A stretch of DNA of 64,000 nt from Gemmatimonadaceae bacterium (GCA_025929535.1 JAICLZ010000005.1:1-64000); one strand, 5' to 3'. Counted from the stretch's first letter, positions 9,836 to 19,137 are shown. Made by a program: numbers and translations. Notes: generated by a model from the letters alone, not told the origin.

Positions 9836-10451
9836 GTGCAGCCACGATCGGGCGCGCGATCGAGAGAAGCCGCTCGTAGCGCTCGCGATCGCACTCGCCG
9901 AGTCCGTAGATCACGATCTCGTAGGCGCGCGCGAAGTCCCTGAGGCTCGGGAAGATCGGCGATGCGCGCCGCCTCACCTCACGCACGTAGTCGCCGGCCG
10001 TCTTCGACGGATGCAGCTCGAGCTGGTGTCGCCGGGCGCCGGCGTCGAGCAGCGCCGCGTACAGCGCGTGTGCGGCCGCGGTATAGTCGCCCCGGGCGGC
10101 GAGCTGCTGCGCGGCGCTCCAGGCATCGCCGCGCGAGAATTCCCCATGTCCGTCCCATGCGGCACCGGAAACGCGCAGCGCCGTTCGCGCGCGCCAGAGA
10201 TACATCCAGCGCGCGATCACGGCGGCCGTGAGGAGGGTGAGCACGATCAGCACGGCCCAGAAGAGCGGCGGCGATCGCCTCAGCGCGGAGAACGCGGGCG
10301 CGATCCACGAAAAAAAGATGCGGAGCATCCGGCCGACCCACTCCCAGAACCGCGTCCACAGCGACGCCCTGTTGTACGCCGCCGATCCGAACACGGAATC
10401 GACAGCGCTCCAGATTTTTTGCTCGGGAATGTGATCGAAGAGCGCGCGCAT
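9828..10451 (-). CDS. DUF4129 domain membrane protein
   Basis: The 207-residue protein has one or two membrane segments around residues 65-95 (LFWAVLIVLTLLTAAVIARW) and a C-terminal DUF4129 domain (KTAGDYVREVRRR, then FARAYEIVIYGLGE). The domain is also found at the C-terminus of some transglutaminase-like proteins and is a usual partner in MoxR operons. The frame is open for 43 more codons upstream, but that would run into mutY, so ATG 10451 was chosen, leaving 65 bp after mutY. No strong Shine-Dalgarno sequence precedes it. Confidence 0.8.
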   Translation of the reverse strand: MRALFDHIPEQKIWSAVDSVFGSAAYNRASLWTRFWEWVGRMLRIFFSWIAPAFSALRRSPPLFWAVLIVLTLLTAAVIARWMYLWRARTALRVSGAAWDGHGEFSRGDAWSAAQQLAARGDYTAAAHALYAALLDAGARRHQLELHPSKTAGDYVREVRRRASPIFPSLRDFARAYEIVIYGLGECDRERYERLLSIARPIVAAHG

Positions 10452-10516
10452 GCTTGTCAGGACATCCACGGGAGGGGCGACGCACCAACATACCGCGCCG
10501 TCCGGCCGCGGGCGAA

Positions 10517-11212
10517 CTAGGGAGCGCAGCTCTCCGCGCAATGCTGCGCGTAGCTTTCGCAGACGGAGCGCACGGGGCACTCAGGGCACGCACGCGAGCG
10601 TGCCGTACAGACCAGGGCGCCGAGCTCCATGAGAGCCTGATTGTGCACGTAGGTCGCCGCACCCGTGCGCGGAAGCACCGCGCGCGCGATTTCCCACGTG
10701 TGCTTGTACCCCGCATGCGTGCGCGGATTCACGTCCGGTGCGAACACGCGCGTGAGCACGCGGGCAGCGTTCGTGTCGACCAGCGGCGAACGGCGCTCGT
10801 AGGCGAACGACGCCACCGCGCCGGCCGTGTAGGCGCCGATGCCGGGGAGCAGCCGCAGCGCCTCGGGATCTCCCGGAATCGCGGCCGGTGCGCCGTGCCG
10901 AACGAGCGTGCGCGCGAGGCGCTGGAGGTTGCGCGCCCGGGCGTAATAGCCAAGACCGCTCCAGGCCTCGCGTACGCGCGCGGGGCGCGATTCGGCCACC
11001 GCCTCGAGCGTCGGGAACCGGTGGAGAAATTCGGCGTACTTGGTGATGACGCGGGACACCTGCGTCTGCTGGAGCATGAGCTCCGATACCAGGATATGGT
11101 ACGGATCGCGAGTGCGGCGCCATGGCAGGTCGCGCGCGTGCACGCGATACCACGCGCGCAGCCTGCGGCCGAAGGCCGTTCGTCGCTGGGGTGCAATCGG
11201 CGGGGATGTCAC
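10517..11212 (-). CDS. mutY: MutY-type A/G mismatch adenine glycosylase, lacking the C-terminal domain
   Basis: This base-excision repair enzyme removes adenine mispaired with 8-oxoguanine. The 231-residue protein has the catalytic Glu in SELMLQQTQV, a helix-hairpin-helix LPGIGAYTAGAV, the catalytic Asp in VDTNAARV and a complete iron-sulfur loop with Cys spacing 6-2-5 (CTARSRACPECPVRSVC). It ends about 20 residues after that loop, whereas typical MutY has about 350 residues with a NUDIX-like C-terminal domain that reads 8-oxoguanine. The reading frame ends in an ordinary stop. A different specificity within the HhH-GPD iron-sulfur group therefore remains possible. The start is GTG 11212; the gene heads the DUF4129-DUF58 chain. 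Confidence 0.88.
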   Translation of the reverse strand: MTSPPIAPQRRTAFGRRLRAWYRVHARDLPWRRTRDPYHILVSELMLQQTQVSRVITKYAEFLHRFPTLEAVAESRPARVREAWSGLGYYARARNLQRLARTLVRHGAPAAIPGDPEALRLLPGIGAYTAGAVASFAYERRSPLVDTNAARVLTRVFAPDVNPRTHAGYKHTWEIARAVLPRTGAATYVHNQALMELGALVCTARSRACPECPVRSVCESYAQHCAESCAP

Positions 11213-11220
11213 GGGGTGGA

Positions 11221-11249
11221 ACGCTATGCACCCTCCGCAACCGGTGCAA
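11221..11249 (-). promoter_or_regulatory. Candidate promoter for mutY and the MoxR-DUF58 chain
   Basis: On the minus strand TTGCAC (11249-11244) is followed after exactly 17 bases by TAGCGT (11226-11221). Transcription would start within a few bases of the GTG at 11212, so the message would be leaderless or nearly so. Both elements were seen by eye; the -10 matches the sigma70 consensus only in part. Confidence 0.35.
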
Positions 11250-11322
11250 CGGGGACAGGGATGTTAGCTTTTCAGATCGCCAACCGCCCTACTCGGGCCG
11301 TTCGTCCGCTCAGGAGCAGAGT

Positions 11323-12129
11323 ATGATCATCGTTCGCCTTTCCGCCGCGCTGCTCGTTGCGAGCACGCTTCCCGCTCTCGGCCAGATCCACTACAGCCCA
11401 TCCGTGCAGCGCTACCGGCTGCATACCACGGTCGAGCGCACCCAGGAACAGAACGGCCAGAAGACCTCGGGAGTGATCACGAACGAGCAGCAGGTGACGA
11501 TGTCGCTTCAGGCGCCCGGCGCGAAGGGCACGCTCACGGACAAGGACACGCTCCAATTCGTCGTCACTCTGGATTCGGTGAACCTGAGCTCGAACCTGGC
11601 GGCGCAACTGCCGGACGTCGGGGTGATGCGGGGGACGAAGGTGAGCGGTGTCATGTTGCCGTCCGGGAAGGTTCTGAGCTTCAACTCGGACACGAAGCCG
11701 GCTGACGGAGTGGATCGCGCCGATATCGTCGCGAGCATGGCGCACTTCCTCCTCACGCTGCCGACGACGGCGGGCGCGAACACGACGTGGACCGATACGA
11801 CCGCGCAGAATCTTTCGAAGGACGGCACGACCATCAAAACATCGACCATCACTGTCTCGAAGGTGGTTGGCGACACGACGGTGGCCGGCCAGCCGGCGTG
11901 GCGCGTGCACAGGGCATCGACGCTGGTGATCGCGGGAACGCAGGCGCAGTCGAACCAGCAGATCTCGATGGATGGGACGGGCACCGGCGAGGCGATGTAT
12001 TACATCGGCACGAACGGCGTATATCTCGGCTCCACATCCACGCAGACGATGAACGAGACGGTGAAGGCCGCCGGCATCGTGATTCCGGTGACGCAAACCG
12101 CGAAGTCGGTCGTAACGATCATCAAGTAG
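11323..12129 (+). CDS. Exported protein of unknown family
   Basis: The 268-residue protein begins with a clear signal peptide (IIVRLSAALLVASTLPALGQ) preceded by a good ribosome binding site (CAGGAG, 11311-11316). The remainder is rich in Thr, Ser and Val with alternating strands, as expected for a periplasmic beta protein, and has no cysteines or recognisable motif. I do not recognise the family. It stands alone between mutY (divergent) and the DUF2339 gene. A GTTAGCTTTTC string 50 bases upstream of the ATG may be part of its promoter. Confidence 0.8.
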   Translation: MIIVRLSAALLVASTLPALGQIHYSPSVQRYRLHTTVERTQEQNGQKTSGVITNEQQVTMSLQAPGAKGTLTDKDTLQFVVTLDSVNLSSNLAAQLPDVGVMRGTKVSGVMLPSGKVLSFNSDTKPADGVDRADIVASMAHFLLTLPTTAGANTTWTDTTAQNLSKDGTTIKTSTITVSKVVGDTTVAGQPAWRVHRASTLVIAGTQAQSNQQISMDGTGTGEAMYYIGTNGVYLGSTSTQTMNETVKAAGIVIPVTQTAKSVVTIIK

Positions 12130-12185
12130 CAGCAAGTAGCAGCGAGCAACAGCAAGTCGCGGCAAGCAGCAGTAGGCGGCAGTTC
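12127..12185. repeat. Degenerate AGCAGCAAG-type simple repeat
   Basis: Just after the stop of the exported protein, about 60 bases consist of imperfect copies of AGCAGCAAG/AGCAAC units. It is noncoding if the DUF2339 gene starts at 12240. It looks like slipped-strand simple sequence without obvious function. Confidence 0.5.
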
Positions 12186-12239
12186 GCGGCGCGAGCGCGC
12201 GGCGGCACTCGTTCGAGCAGCTTCACGCGAGGGGGAGCG

Positions 12240-14189
12240 ATGGCTGACGAACAGCGAATCGCGGTACTCGAGCAGCACGTCCGCAAGCTGTACGAACAGA
12301 TTGGCGAGTTGAAGGAGGCGCTGCGGGCGCGCGCCGGAGGTGCGCCGGAGTCCGCGCCCGCGCCTGTGTTCGCGGCGGAGCCCGCGCCCGCGCCCCGCCT
12401 CGAGGAAGTGCCGCGCGTGTTCGCGCGCGCGGCGCCGGAGCCGGCGCGCGCTCCCAAATCCGCTCCGGCCCCCACCGCCGACATCGATCTGGAGAAGCTC
12501 TTCGGGCGCTACGGCACGATCGCCGTCGCGTCGCTCGCGATCCTCATGGGGGTGGGAACGTTTCTCTCCTGGGCGATCGAGCACGGATTGCTCGGGCCGA
12601 CCGTTCGCGTCGTGCTCGGATTCATCGGCGCGGGAATCGTCGGCGCCGTTGGGCTCTGGGTGAGAGAGAAGCGCGATGTCCGCTTCGGCAACGTGCTCCT
12701 CGCGCTCTCGCTCGCGATCGTGCACGTGGATTCGTGGGCGGCCGGACCGTATCTGCAGGTCATCAGCACGGTGACCGCGCTGGCGATCGCCGCGCTCGCG
12801 TCCGCGGCGCTGGCGGCGCTCGCGCTCACTTCCGAGGAGCGCACGCTCTTTGCGATCGGCTTCGCCGGCGCGATGCTCGCGCCCTTCGTCACCGCGCGCG
12901 AGCCCGGCAGCGTCGTGCTGCTGCTGACGTACGGATGGGTGGTGATCGCGCTCAGCCTCTTTGCGATCCGCGAGCGCGGGTGGCGGCCGGCGCTCTGGCT
13001 CACCGTCGTCGGCGCGGCCGTGTACGTGTTGGCTGCCGCCGCCGGACCGCACGATAACGACACCGGCTGGGCGGCCACGCATGCGCCGGTACTCTTCGCG
13101 TTCGCGTGTGCGGCCGCGGGACTTCTCTTCTCACGCGACGCGCTGCGCTCGAAGCTCGCGCTCGCGTTCCTCCTTCTCGCCTGCATCGCGACCTTCGGCT
13201 ACTCCATCGAGGCGCGCTCGGTCGAGGTGGTCGTCTCGCTCGTCGGAACGATCGCGTCGTATCTGATCGCGCGCGAGCTCGAGACGGACGAGCGATGGCT
13301 CGTTTTGGGGAATGTCGTCGTGCCCCTCGGCTTCCTGTTCGCGACCATCGTTTCCGCCGGGGACCGCTCGATTGCCGCGCTCGCCGCTGCCGCCCTGACC
13401 GCGGTGGCGTCGCTGCTCGCGTGGGAAGATGAAGAGGAGCGAGTGCATCATCTCTTCGTTGCTGCCATCGCGAGCGGTCTCGCGATTCTGACCTGGCTGA
13501 TCGACTACGACACGCGATGCGTCGGCGCGCTCGTGCTTCACGCTGCGCTGTTCACCGTGGTTCTGCGCTCCACGCGCGTGAAGGAGCTCCTGGTGCCGAT
13601 CTTCCTCGGCCTCATGATCGCATCGGGGTGGACGTTCTACCTGCTCCCGGGCCGGCCCGCGTTCGCCTATACGCCGTTCGCCACGATCCCCTCCCTGTGC
13701 GCGCTCGGCGTCGCGAGCGCGTGGGCGTATCTCGCCTACACGCTTCGGCCTGCTCCCCGGGGTTCGGTGGCCGCGGACGACGCGCTCGCATCGATCGTGA
13801 GCGCGCTCGCGATCGGCGTCGCCTTCCTGTGGGTGCGACAGGAGCTCGCGGATGCCTGGTCGCCCGATACTGCGTCGTTCGCGCTCATCATCTATTACGC
13901 GGTGGCAGGCCTCGCGCTCATCTTCGCGGGCCGCATGCGAAACGAGGGACTCTGGCGCGTCGTCGGGCTCGGCCTCGCCTTTTACGCAGGCTACAAGGCA
14001 CTCGCCCAGACCTTCACGATCAACGCCGTCGGGCTGCGCGTGAGCGCGCGGATCATGGTCGGCGCGTTCCTCGCGGCTGTCGCCTACTGGTATCGCACGC
14101 CGCCAGAGCCCACCCCGGGCGAATCCCTGCCCGATTCGGCGCCCCAAGTAGCCTCCGCTGGCGCTTCCGCCGGTCCGGGCCCGCTCTGA
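12240..14189 (+). CDS. DUF2339 multi-span membrane protein
   Basis: The 649-residue protein starts with a short coiled coil (residues about 4-30, QRIAVLEQHVRKLYEQIGEL), then an Ala/Pro-rich linker (about 31-80), then the DUF2339 signature around LEKLFGRYGTIAVASLAILMGVG, and continues as some 18-20 hydrophobic segments to the C-terminus. DUF2339 proteins are large inner-membrane proteins of unknown function. The start at 12240 is supported by a strong Shine-Dalgarno (GAGGGGGAG) and by the repeat tract upstream. The gene converges on arfB, leaving 15 bp between stop codons. Confidence 0.9.
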   Translation: MADEQRIAVLEQHVRKLYEQIGELKEALRARAGGAPESAPAPVFAAEPAPAPRLEEVPRVFARAAPEPARAPKSAPAPTADIDLEKLFGRYGTIAVASLAILMGVGTFLSWAIEHGLLGPTVRVVLGFIGAGIVGAVGLWVREKRDVRFGNVLLALSLAIVHVDSWAAGPYLQVISTVTALAIAALASAALAALALTSEERTLFAIGFAGAMLAPFVTAREPGSVVLLLTYGWVVIALSLFAIRERGWRPALWLTVVGAAVYVLAAAAGPHDNDTGWAATHAPVLFAFACAAAGLLFSRDALRSKLALAFLLLACIATFGYSIEARSVEVVVSLVGTIASYLIARELETDERWLVLGNVVVPLGFLFATIVSAGDRSIAALAAAALTAVASLLAWEDEEERVHHLFVAAIASGLAILTWLIDYDTRCVGALVLHAALFTVVLRSTRVKELLVPIFLGLMIASGWTFYLLPGRPAFAYTPFATIPSLCALGVASAWAYLAYTLRPAPRGSVAADDALASIVSALAIGVAFLWVRQELADAWSPDTASFALIIYYAVAGLALIFAGRMRNEGLWRVVGLGLAFYAGYKALAQTFTINAVGLRVSARIMVGAFLAAVAYWYRTPPEPTPGESLPDSAPQVASAGASAGPGPL

Positions 14190-14204
14190 TCGGAGCAGCT
14201 GCCG

Positions 14205-14633
14205 CTAGTCGAAGTCCTCGCGCGCCCGCCTCTTCTTGATCTCCGAGCGGCGCTTCTTCGACTCGAGACGCGCCTCCTTGCTCGCACGCGTCGGCGCGGT
14301 TTTTCTTCGCGCCCGAGGCACGGCCAGCGCGCTCCGCACGATCTTCACGAGCCGCTCCTCCGCCGCCTCGCGATTGCGAAGCTGGCTCCGGTGCTCGCTC
14401 GAGACGATGCGGATGAATCCTTCCGCGTTCGTGCGCGACCGCAGCCGCTCGAGCACGCCCTCGCGCACCTCGTCCGGCAGCGCACGCGTCTGCGCCACGT
14501 TCCACAGCAGCTCGATGCGGGTGGACGAGGTGTTCACGTGTTGGCCCCCTGCGCCGCCCGAACGGCTCGCGCGAATCGACAGCTCGTCGCGCGGAATCGA
14601 GACGCGCTCGGTCACCTCGAGCGCATCGCTCAC
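14205..14633 (-). CDS. arfB: ArfB-type peptidyl-tRNA hydrolase (ribosome rescue)
   Basis: This is a codon-independent release factor that frees peptides from ribosomes stalled without a stop codon. The 142-residue protein has the catalytic GGQ in SGGAGGQHVNTSSTR (residues about 27-41) and the basic ArfB/YaeJ C-terminal tail (rich in Lys and Arg, with KEARLESKKRR), which enters the empty mRNA channel. The length matches ArfB (about 140), excluding RF1/RF2. GTG 14633 forms a GTGA overlap with the stop of the upstream CNNM gene. Confidence 0.93.
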   Translation of the reverse strand: MSDALEVTERVSIPRDELSIRASRSGGAGGQHVNTSSTRIELLWNVAQTRALPDEVREGVLERLRSRTNAEGFIRIVSSEHRSQLRNREAAEERLVKIVRSALAVPRARRKTAPTRASKEARLESKKRRSEIKKRRAREDFD

Positions 14634-15997
14634 GGCGCGCCGCCGTTCTCCCGTGCCGCCACCGGCTCCGGCGCACGGTGCACGCGCACCGCGGCCACGC
14701 GCCGCCAATCCATCGCCACCACTTCGAGCTCGCCCCCGCTGAACGGCACGCGATCTCCCACGCGCGGAACCCGTCCGATCTTCGAGAACACGTAGCCGCC
14801 GAGGGTGGACCAGCTCCCCTCCGGGATCTTCACGCCGTGATCCGAGCGCACGTCGATCAGCGACATCGACCCGGAGAGCTCGAGCACCCCGTTCATCTCC
14901 AGCGCCTCGCGCTGCGCCACGTCGTACTCGTCCGCGATGTCGCCGATCACTTCCTCCACGAGGTCCTCCATCGTGACGATCCCCGCCGTGCCGCCGAATT
15001 CGTCGAGCACGATGGCCATGTGCGCGCGCGTCTTGCGCAGATCGTCGAGCACGCGCTCTGCCGGCCGCGAATCGGGAATGTAGAGCGCCTCGCGCACGAA
15101 CTGCTGCACGGTGAACGGCTCCTTGCCGTCGTGGAGCCAGAGATCCTTCGCCAGGAACACGCCGATCAGGTCGTCGAGATCCTCGCCGTAGATCGGGTAG
15201 CGCGAATAGCGCTCCTGCCGCACCACGGCCCACACCTCCTCCTGCGTCGCCGTCGCGGGAATCGCCACGATCTCGGTGCGCGGACGCATCACGTCGCGCG
15301 CCTTCTTCTGATGAAAGTCGAACACGCCCGCGAGCATCTGCGCATCGCTCTCGTTGAGCATCCCGTGCGCGCGCGTCTGCGTCACGAGCAGCCGCAGCTC
15401 TTCCGGCGAGTGCGCGCGCTCGCTGTCCGTCACCTGCGTCACGCCGAGCAGCTTGAGCAGCGCGTTCGCGGCGCCGTTGAGCAGCCACGTCGCCGGCAGC
15501 GCGATCTTCGCGAACCAGCGCAGGGGCCGCACGAGCCATCGGCTCGTCGCTTCGGGATTCGCGTACGCGATCGACTTTGGCACCAGCTCGCCGATCACGA
15601 TGTGCAGAAAGGTGATGGTGACGAAGGCGATGATGACGGTCGCCGCTGCATGCGACACCACCGCGACGGAGCCGAATCCGAGGCGCTGGAAGAGCGCCGC
15701 GATCAGCGAGGCCACGGTCGCCTCGCCAGCCCATCCCAGCGCCAGCGATGCCAGCGTCACGCCCAGCTGCACCGCGGAGAGGTAGCGCGGGATGTCGTTC
15801 GCCGTCTCCTGAACGAGCTTCGCACTCTTGTCGCCGCGCGCCGCGAGCGCATCGATGCGGGAGCGCCGCGCGCTCACCAGCGACAGCTCCGCCGCGACGA
15901 AGAAGGCGTTCGCCAGAACGATCACCAGCACCGCGACGAGTCGTAGCACGATCGCGCCCGCCGTCAGCGCGACTTCTGAATTCTCCACGTAACTCAT
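14630..15997 (-). CDS. CNNM/CorC family protein (DUF21-CBS-CorC_HlyC)
   Basis: The 455-residue protein has a DUF21 membrane domain with about four spans (residues about 10-190; FFVAAELSLVSARRSR and HIVIGELVPKSIA are family signatures), a CBS pair (about 210-340; ARDVMRPRTEIVAIP and FGGTAGIVTMEDLVEEVIGDI) and a C-terminal CorC/HlyC domain (about 350-440). These proteins are linked to magnesium, cobalt or sodium handling; the older label 'hemolysin' is misleading. ATG 15997 is preferred; the frame is open to a GTG at 16036. It is followed by arfB with a 4-base overlap. Confidence 0.92.
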   Translation of the reverse strand: MSYVENSEVALTAGAIVLRLVAVLVIVLANAFFVAAELSLVSARRSRIDALAARGDKSAKLVQETANDIPRYLSAVQLGVTLASLALGWAGEATVASLIAALFQRLGFGSVAVVSHAAATVIIAFVTITFLHIVIGELVPKSIAYANPEATSRWLVRPLRWFAKIALPATWLLNGAANALLKLLGVTQVTDSERAHSPEELRLLVTQTRAHGMLNESDAQMLAGVFDFHQKKARDVMRPRTEIVAIPATATQEEVWAVVRQERYSRYPIYGEDLDDLIGVFLAKDLWLHDGKEPFTVQQFVREALYIPDSRPAERVLDDLRKTRAHMAIVLDEFGGTAGIVTMEDLVEEVIGDIADEYDVAQREALEMNGVLELSGSMSLIDVRSDHGVKIPEGSWSTLGGYVFSKIGRVPRVGDRVPFSGGELEVVAMDWRRVAAVRVHRAPEPVAARENGGAP

Positions 15998-16114
15998 TGA
16001 AGGAGTGGGTCGTCGTTCAGGTATAGCAAAATGCACTGATCGGCGGGCTACCGGAACTCTTGCGGATTGCGAGGGTCCTCGCCGCCTCCTGGACCACGAG
16101 CTTCCGCCGGATCA

Positions 16115-17761
16115 ATGGTCGAGCCCCGCCGCGTACTTCGATACATCTACATTGGCCGACTCTCGCTGGCAGCCGCGATCTTCATCGCGGCCGCCAGCGC
16201 GTGGCACGGTGCCGACGCGCGCGACACCCTCCTCGCGACGCTCGCTCTCTTCGCCAGCATCGCGTTCACGTCGGTGTCGGCCTGGTTCGCTCTGGCCTAC
16301 CGCGCGCTCGTCAGCCGGGCGTTCTACTACACGCAGTCGCTCTTCGATGTCGCGCTCATCACGACGATCGTACACATCACCGGCGGCTCGCTCTCACCGT
16401 TCGCCGCGCTCTACATACTCGCGACCGCGTGCGCATCGCTCCTGCTCCCGGTTGGCGGCGGCCTCCTGATTGCCGCGCTCGGCAACGTGCTCTACTTCGC
16501 CGACGTCATCGTCCTCCAGGGCACCTCCCTCGGCCTCGCGGTAATTCTCCAGCTCGGCGTGTTCGCGGTCACCGCGCTCGGCGTCGCCTACCTCGGCGCA
16601 CGCCTGCAGGAAGCCGGCGTCAATCGCGAAGCGCTCGCCCAGCAGCTCGTCGTCGCGAAGCTGCAGGCGGAGGATGTGCTCAAGAACATCCGCAGCGGCA
16701 TCATCACGATCGACGTGAACGGTCGCATCCTGTTCGCGAACTCGATGGCCGGACGACTCCTCGGCTTCGACGATGAGAAGGTGCGCGGAAGGAGCGTTGA
16801 GGAGATCGTCACCGCGAGCGCGCCGGCGCTGTCCGAAGCGCTCGAGAAAGCGGTTCATGGCCGCGAGCGCGTGACGCGCGGTGAGGCCGCGATCACGGTG
16901 AACGGGCGCACCTTCCCGATCGGCTTCACCACCACGACGATGACCGCCGACGGAACGCCCGACAACGTGTCCGGCACCGTGATCTTCCAGGACATCTCCG
17001 ACAACAAGCGACTGGAGGAGTTGCGTCTCCGCACCGAGCGCCTCGAGGCCGTGGCGGAGCTGAGCGCGTCGCTCGCGCACGAGATCAAGAATCCGCTCGC
17101 ATCCATTCGCAGTGCCGTCGAGCAGCTCGGCGCCCGCGGGCGCGCGACGGAAGATGAGCGCGTGCTCGCGACGCTGATCGTTCGCGAGTCCGACCGGCTC
17201 TCGCGCCTCCTCTCGGAGTTCCTCGACTTTGCGCGCGTGCGCGTCACCCGTGGCGAGCGGGTGAACATGGGCGAGGTCGCACAGGCGGCCGTGCGCCTCG
17301 CGGACACGCATCCGGATCGCAAGTCGGGGGTGAGCGTCACCTGCGTCACCCCGACCGAGCCGCTGCTCGTCGAAGGCGATGAGGATCTGCTGCACCGCGC
17401 GATCTTCAACATCACGCTCAACGCTGTGCAGGCCGCACCCGCCTCCTCGGGGCGCGTCACGGTCGAGCTGTCACGCCTCGAGTTCGAGCAGATCCCCACC
17501 GGCGTCCCGTTCGAGGTGAGCGCCGTCTCCCTTCGCGTATCGGACAACGGTCCCGGAATTCCGATCGAGCTCCGCGAGCGCGTGTTCGATCCGTTCTTCA
17601 CGACGAAGACCGGTGGCACCGGATTGGGCCTCCCGATCGTCCATCGTGCGATCGAGGCGCATCGCGGCTTCGTCTTCATGGACAGCAGCTCGAAGGGCAC
17701 ACGCTTCACCGTGCTGCTGCCTCAGGTTCAGCAGCGCATTCCCGCGGAGATCGACGCATGA
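16115..17761 (+). CDS. pilS: PilS-like sensor histidine kinase with PAS domain
   Basis: The 548-residue kinase has about six membrane segments (residues about 8-165), a PAS domain (about 185-290), a dimerisation/phosphoacceptor helix with His322 in SLAHEIKNPLASI, and an ATPase domain with N-box NITLNAVQAAP, G1 DNGPGIP and G2 GGTGLGLP. Six spans, PAS and kinase is the PilS arrangement. The gene is joined by ATGA to a PilR-like sigma54 activator and lies upstream of pilus genes, so control of pilins is the likely job. ATG 16115 was chosen; a TTG at 16067 in frame would add 16 residues. Confidence 0.88.
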   Translation: MVEPRRVLRYIYIGRLSLAAAIFIAAASAWHGADARDTLLATLALFASIAFTSVSAWFALAYRALVSRAFYYTQSLFDVALITTIVHITGGSLSPFAALYILATACASLLLPVGGGLLIAALGNVLYFADVIVLQGTSLGLAVILQLGVFAVTALGVAYLGARLQEAGVNREALAQQLVVAKLQAEDVLKNIRSGIITIDVNGRILFANSMAGRLLGFDDEKVRGRSVEEIVTASAPALSEALEKAVHGRERVTRGEAAITVNGRTFPIGFTTTTMTADGTPDNVSGTVIFQDISDNKRLEELRLRTERLEAVAELSASLAHEIKNPLASIRSAVEQLGARGRATEDERVLATLIVRESDRLSRLLSEFLDFARVRVTRGERVNMGEVAQAAVRLADTHPDRKSGVSVTCVTPTEPLLVEGDEDLLHRAIFNITLNAVQAAPASSGRVTVELSRLEFEQIPTGVPFEVSAVSLRVSDNGPGIPIELRERVFDPFFTTKTGGTGLGLPIVHRAIEAHRGFVFMDSSSKGTRFTVLLPQVQQRIPAEIDA

Positions 17762-19137
17762 TGGCCAGCGCCAGTCCGACCGTGCTCGTCGTGGATGACG
17801 AGACGGGCATTCTCGAGACGCTCAGGATTCTCCTCAAGAACGAGGGCTTCACGCCGCACGTCGCGCTCGGAGGCAAGCAGGGGCTGGAGCAGATCGCGGC
17901 GCTCGATGCCGACATCGTGCTCTCCGATGTGCGCATGCCGAGCGTCGGCGGACTGGAGATTCTTTCGGCCGCGCGCGCGAAGGATCCGTTGGTACCCGTC
18001 ATCCTCATGACGGCGCAGGCGGATCTCCGCTCGGCCATCCAGGCGGTGAACGAAGGCGCCTATCACTACATCCAGAAGCCGTTCGTCAACGACGAGATCA
18101 TCTCGATCCTCCGGCGCGCGGCCGAGCATCGACAGCTGCGCGTCGAGAACCAAACGCTCAAGCAGGAAATAAAGCGGCAGGGACAGAACGGCGTGAGCGC
18201 ACCGGTTGGCCGCAGCAAGGCGTGGCTCTCGGTGCTGCGACTCGCCGAAACCGTCGCGCCCACCGATTCGATCGTGCTCATTCAGGGAGAATCGGGAACG
18301 GGAAAGGAAGTGATCGCGCGCTACATCCACGATCTGTCGCAGCGCACCGATGGGTCGTTCAACTCGATCAACTGCGGCGCCCTTCCCGAGAGCCTGCTCG
18401 AGAGTGAGCTGTTCGGCCACGTCAAGGGCTCGTTCACGGGCGCCGTGAAAGACAAGCGCGGCCTGTTCGAGGCCGCGTCCAGGGGCACGTTCTTCCTCGA
18501 CGAGATCGGCGAGACGACGCAGGCCACACAGGTGAAGCTTCTGCGCGTGCTGCAGCAGCGCGAGGTGATTCCCGTTGGCGGCACCGAGCCGGTCGCGATC
18601 GACACGCGCATCCTGGCGGCTACCAATCGCGATCTGGAAGAGGAGATGAAGCGCGGCACCTTCCGCGGCGATCTTTTCTACCGCCTCAACGTCTTCGCGC
18701 TGCATCTCCCCCCGCTTCGCCAGCGCCGCGACGACGTGCCGCTGTTGATCGATTCGTTCCTCACGCGCGGCGCGCTGCAGAACGGCGGAGAGCCCAAGCG
18801 CCTCACGAGCGAAGCGCTGGATGCGATGCTCGCCTATGGCTGGCCGGGAAACGTTCGCGAGCTCGAGAACGCGCTCGAGCGGGCGATGATCCTGTCCACG
18901 GGGCACGAGATCGAGCTCGCCGCGCTTCCCGAGCGCATCACGGAGCGAAAGCCCGAGCCGCTCGTCGCGGAGCGCCCCGCGAGCGTCAACCCGGCACTCG
19001 AGGTCATCGAGCGGGCGTACATCATGTGGATTCTGCAGTGCGAGGGCGGCAACAAGAGCCGAGCTGCCGACATCCTCGGCATCGATCCCTCCACGCTCTA
19101 CCGGAAGCTCTCCCGCTACGGAGTCGCGGACACGTGA
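17758..19137 (+). CDS. pilR: PilR-like sigma54-dependent response regulator
   Basis: The 459-residue NtrC-family activator has a receiver with the phosphoacceptor Asp57 (VLSDVRMPS) and Lys in IQKPF, an AAA+ domain (Walker A GESGTGKEV, Walker B TFFLDEIGE) and a C-terminal Fis-type helix-turn-helix (NKSRAADILGIDPSTLYRKL). The loop that contacts sigma54 reads GSFTGA, a conservative variant of GAFTGA, so it should activate RpoN-dependent promoters. It overlaps the preceding kinase (ATGA) and the next kinase (GTGA). Confidence 0.9.
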   Translation: MMASASPTVLVVDDETGILETLRILLKNEGFTPHVALGGKQGLEQIAALDADIVLSDVRMPSVGGLEILSAARAKDPLVPVILMTAQADLRSAIQAVNEGAYHYIQKPFVNDEIISILRRAAEHRQLRVENQTLKQEIKRQGQNGVSAPVGRSKAWLSVLRLAETVAPTDSIVLIQGESGTGKEVIARYIHDLSQRTDGSFNSINCGALPESLLESELFGHVKGSFTGAVKDKRGLFEAASRGTFFLDEIGETTQATQVKLLRVLQQREVIPVGGTEPVAIDTRILAATNRDLEEEMKRGTFRGDLFYRLNVFALHLPPLRQRRDDVPLLIDSFLTRGALQNGGEPKRLTSEALDAMLAYGWPGNVRELENALERAMILSTGHEIELAALPERITERKPEPLVAERPASVNPALEVIERAYIMWILQCEGGNKSRAADILGIDPSTLYRKLSRYGVADT

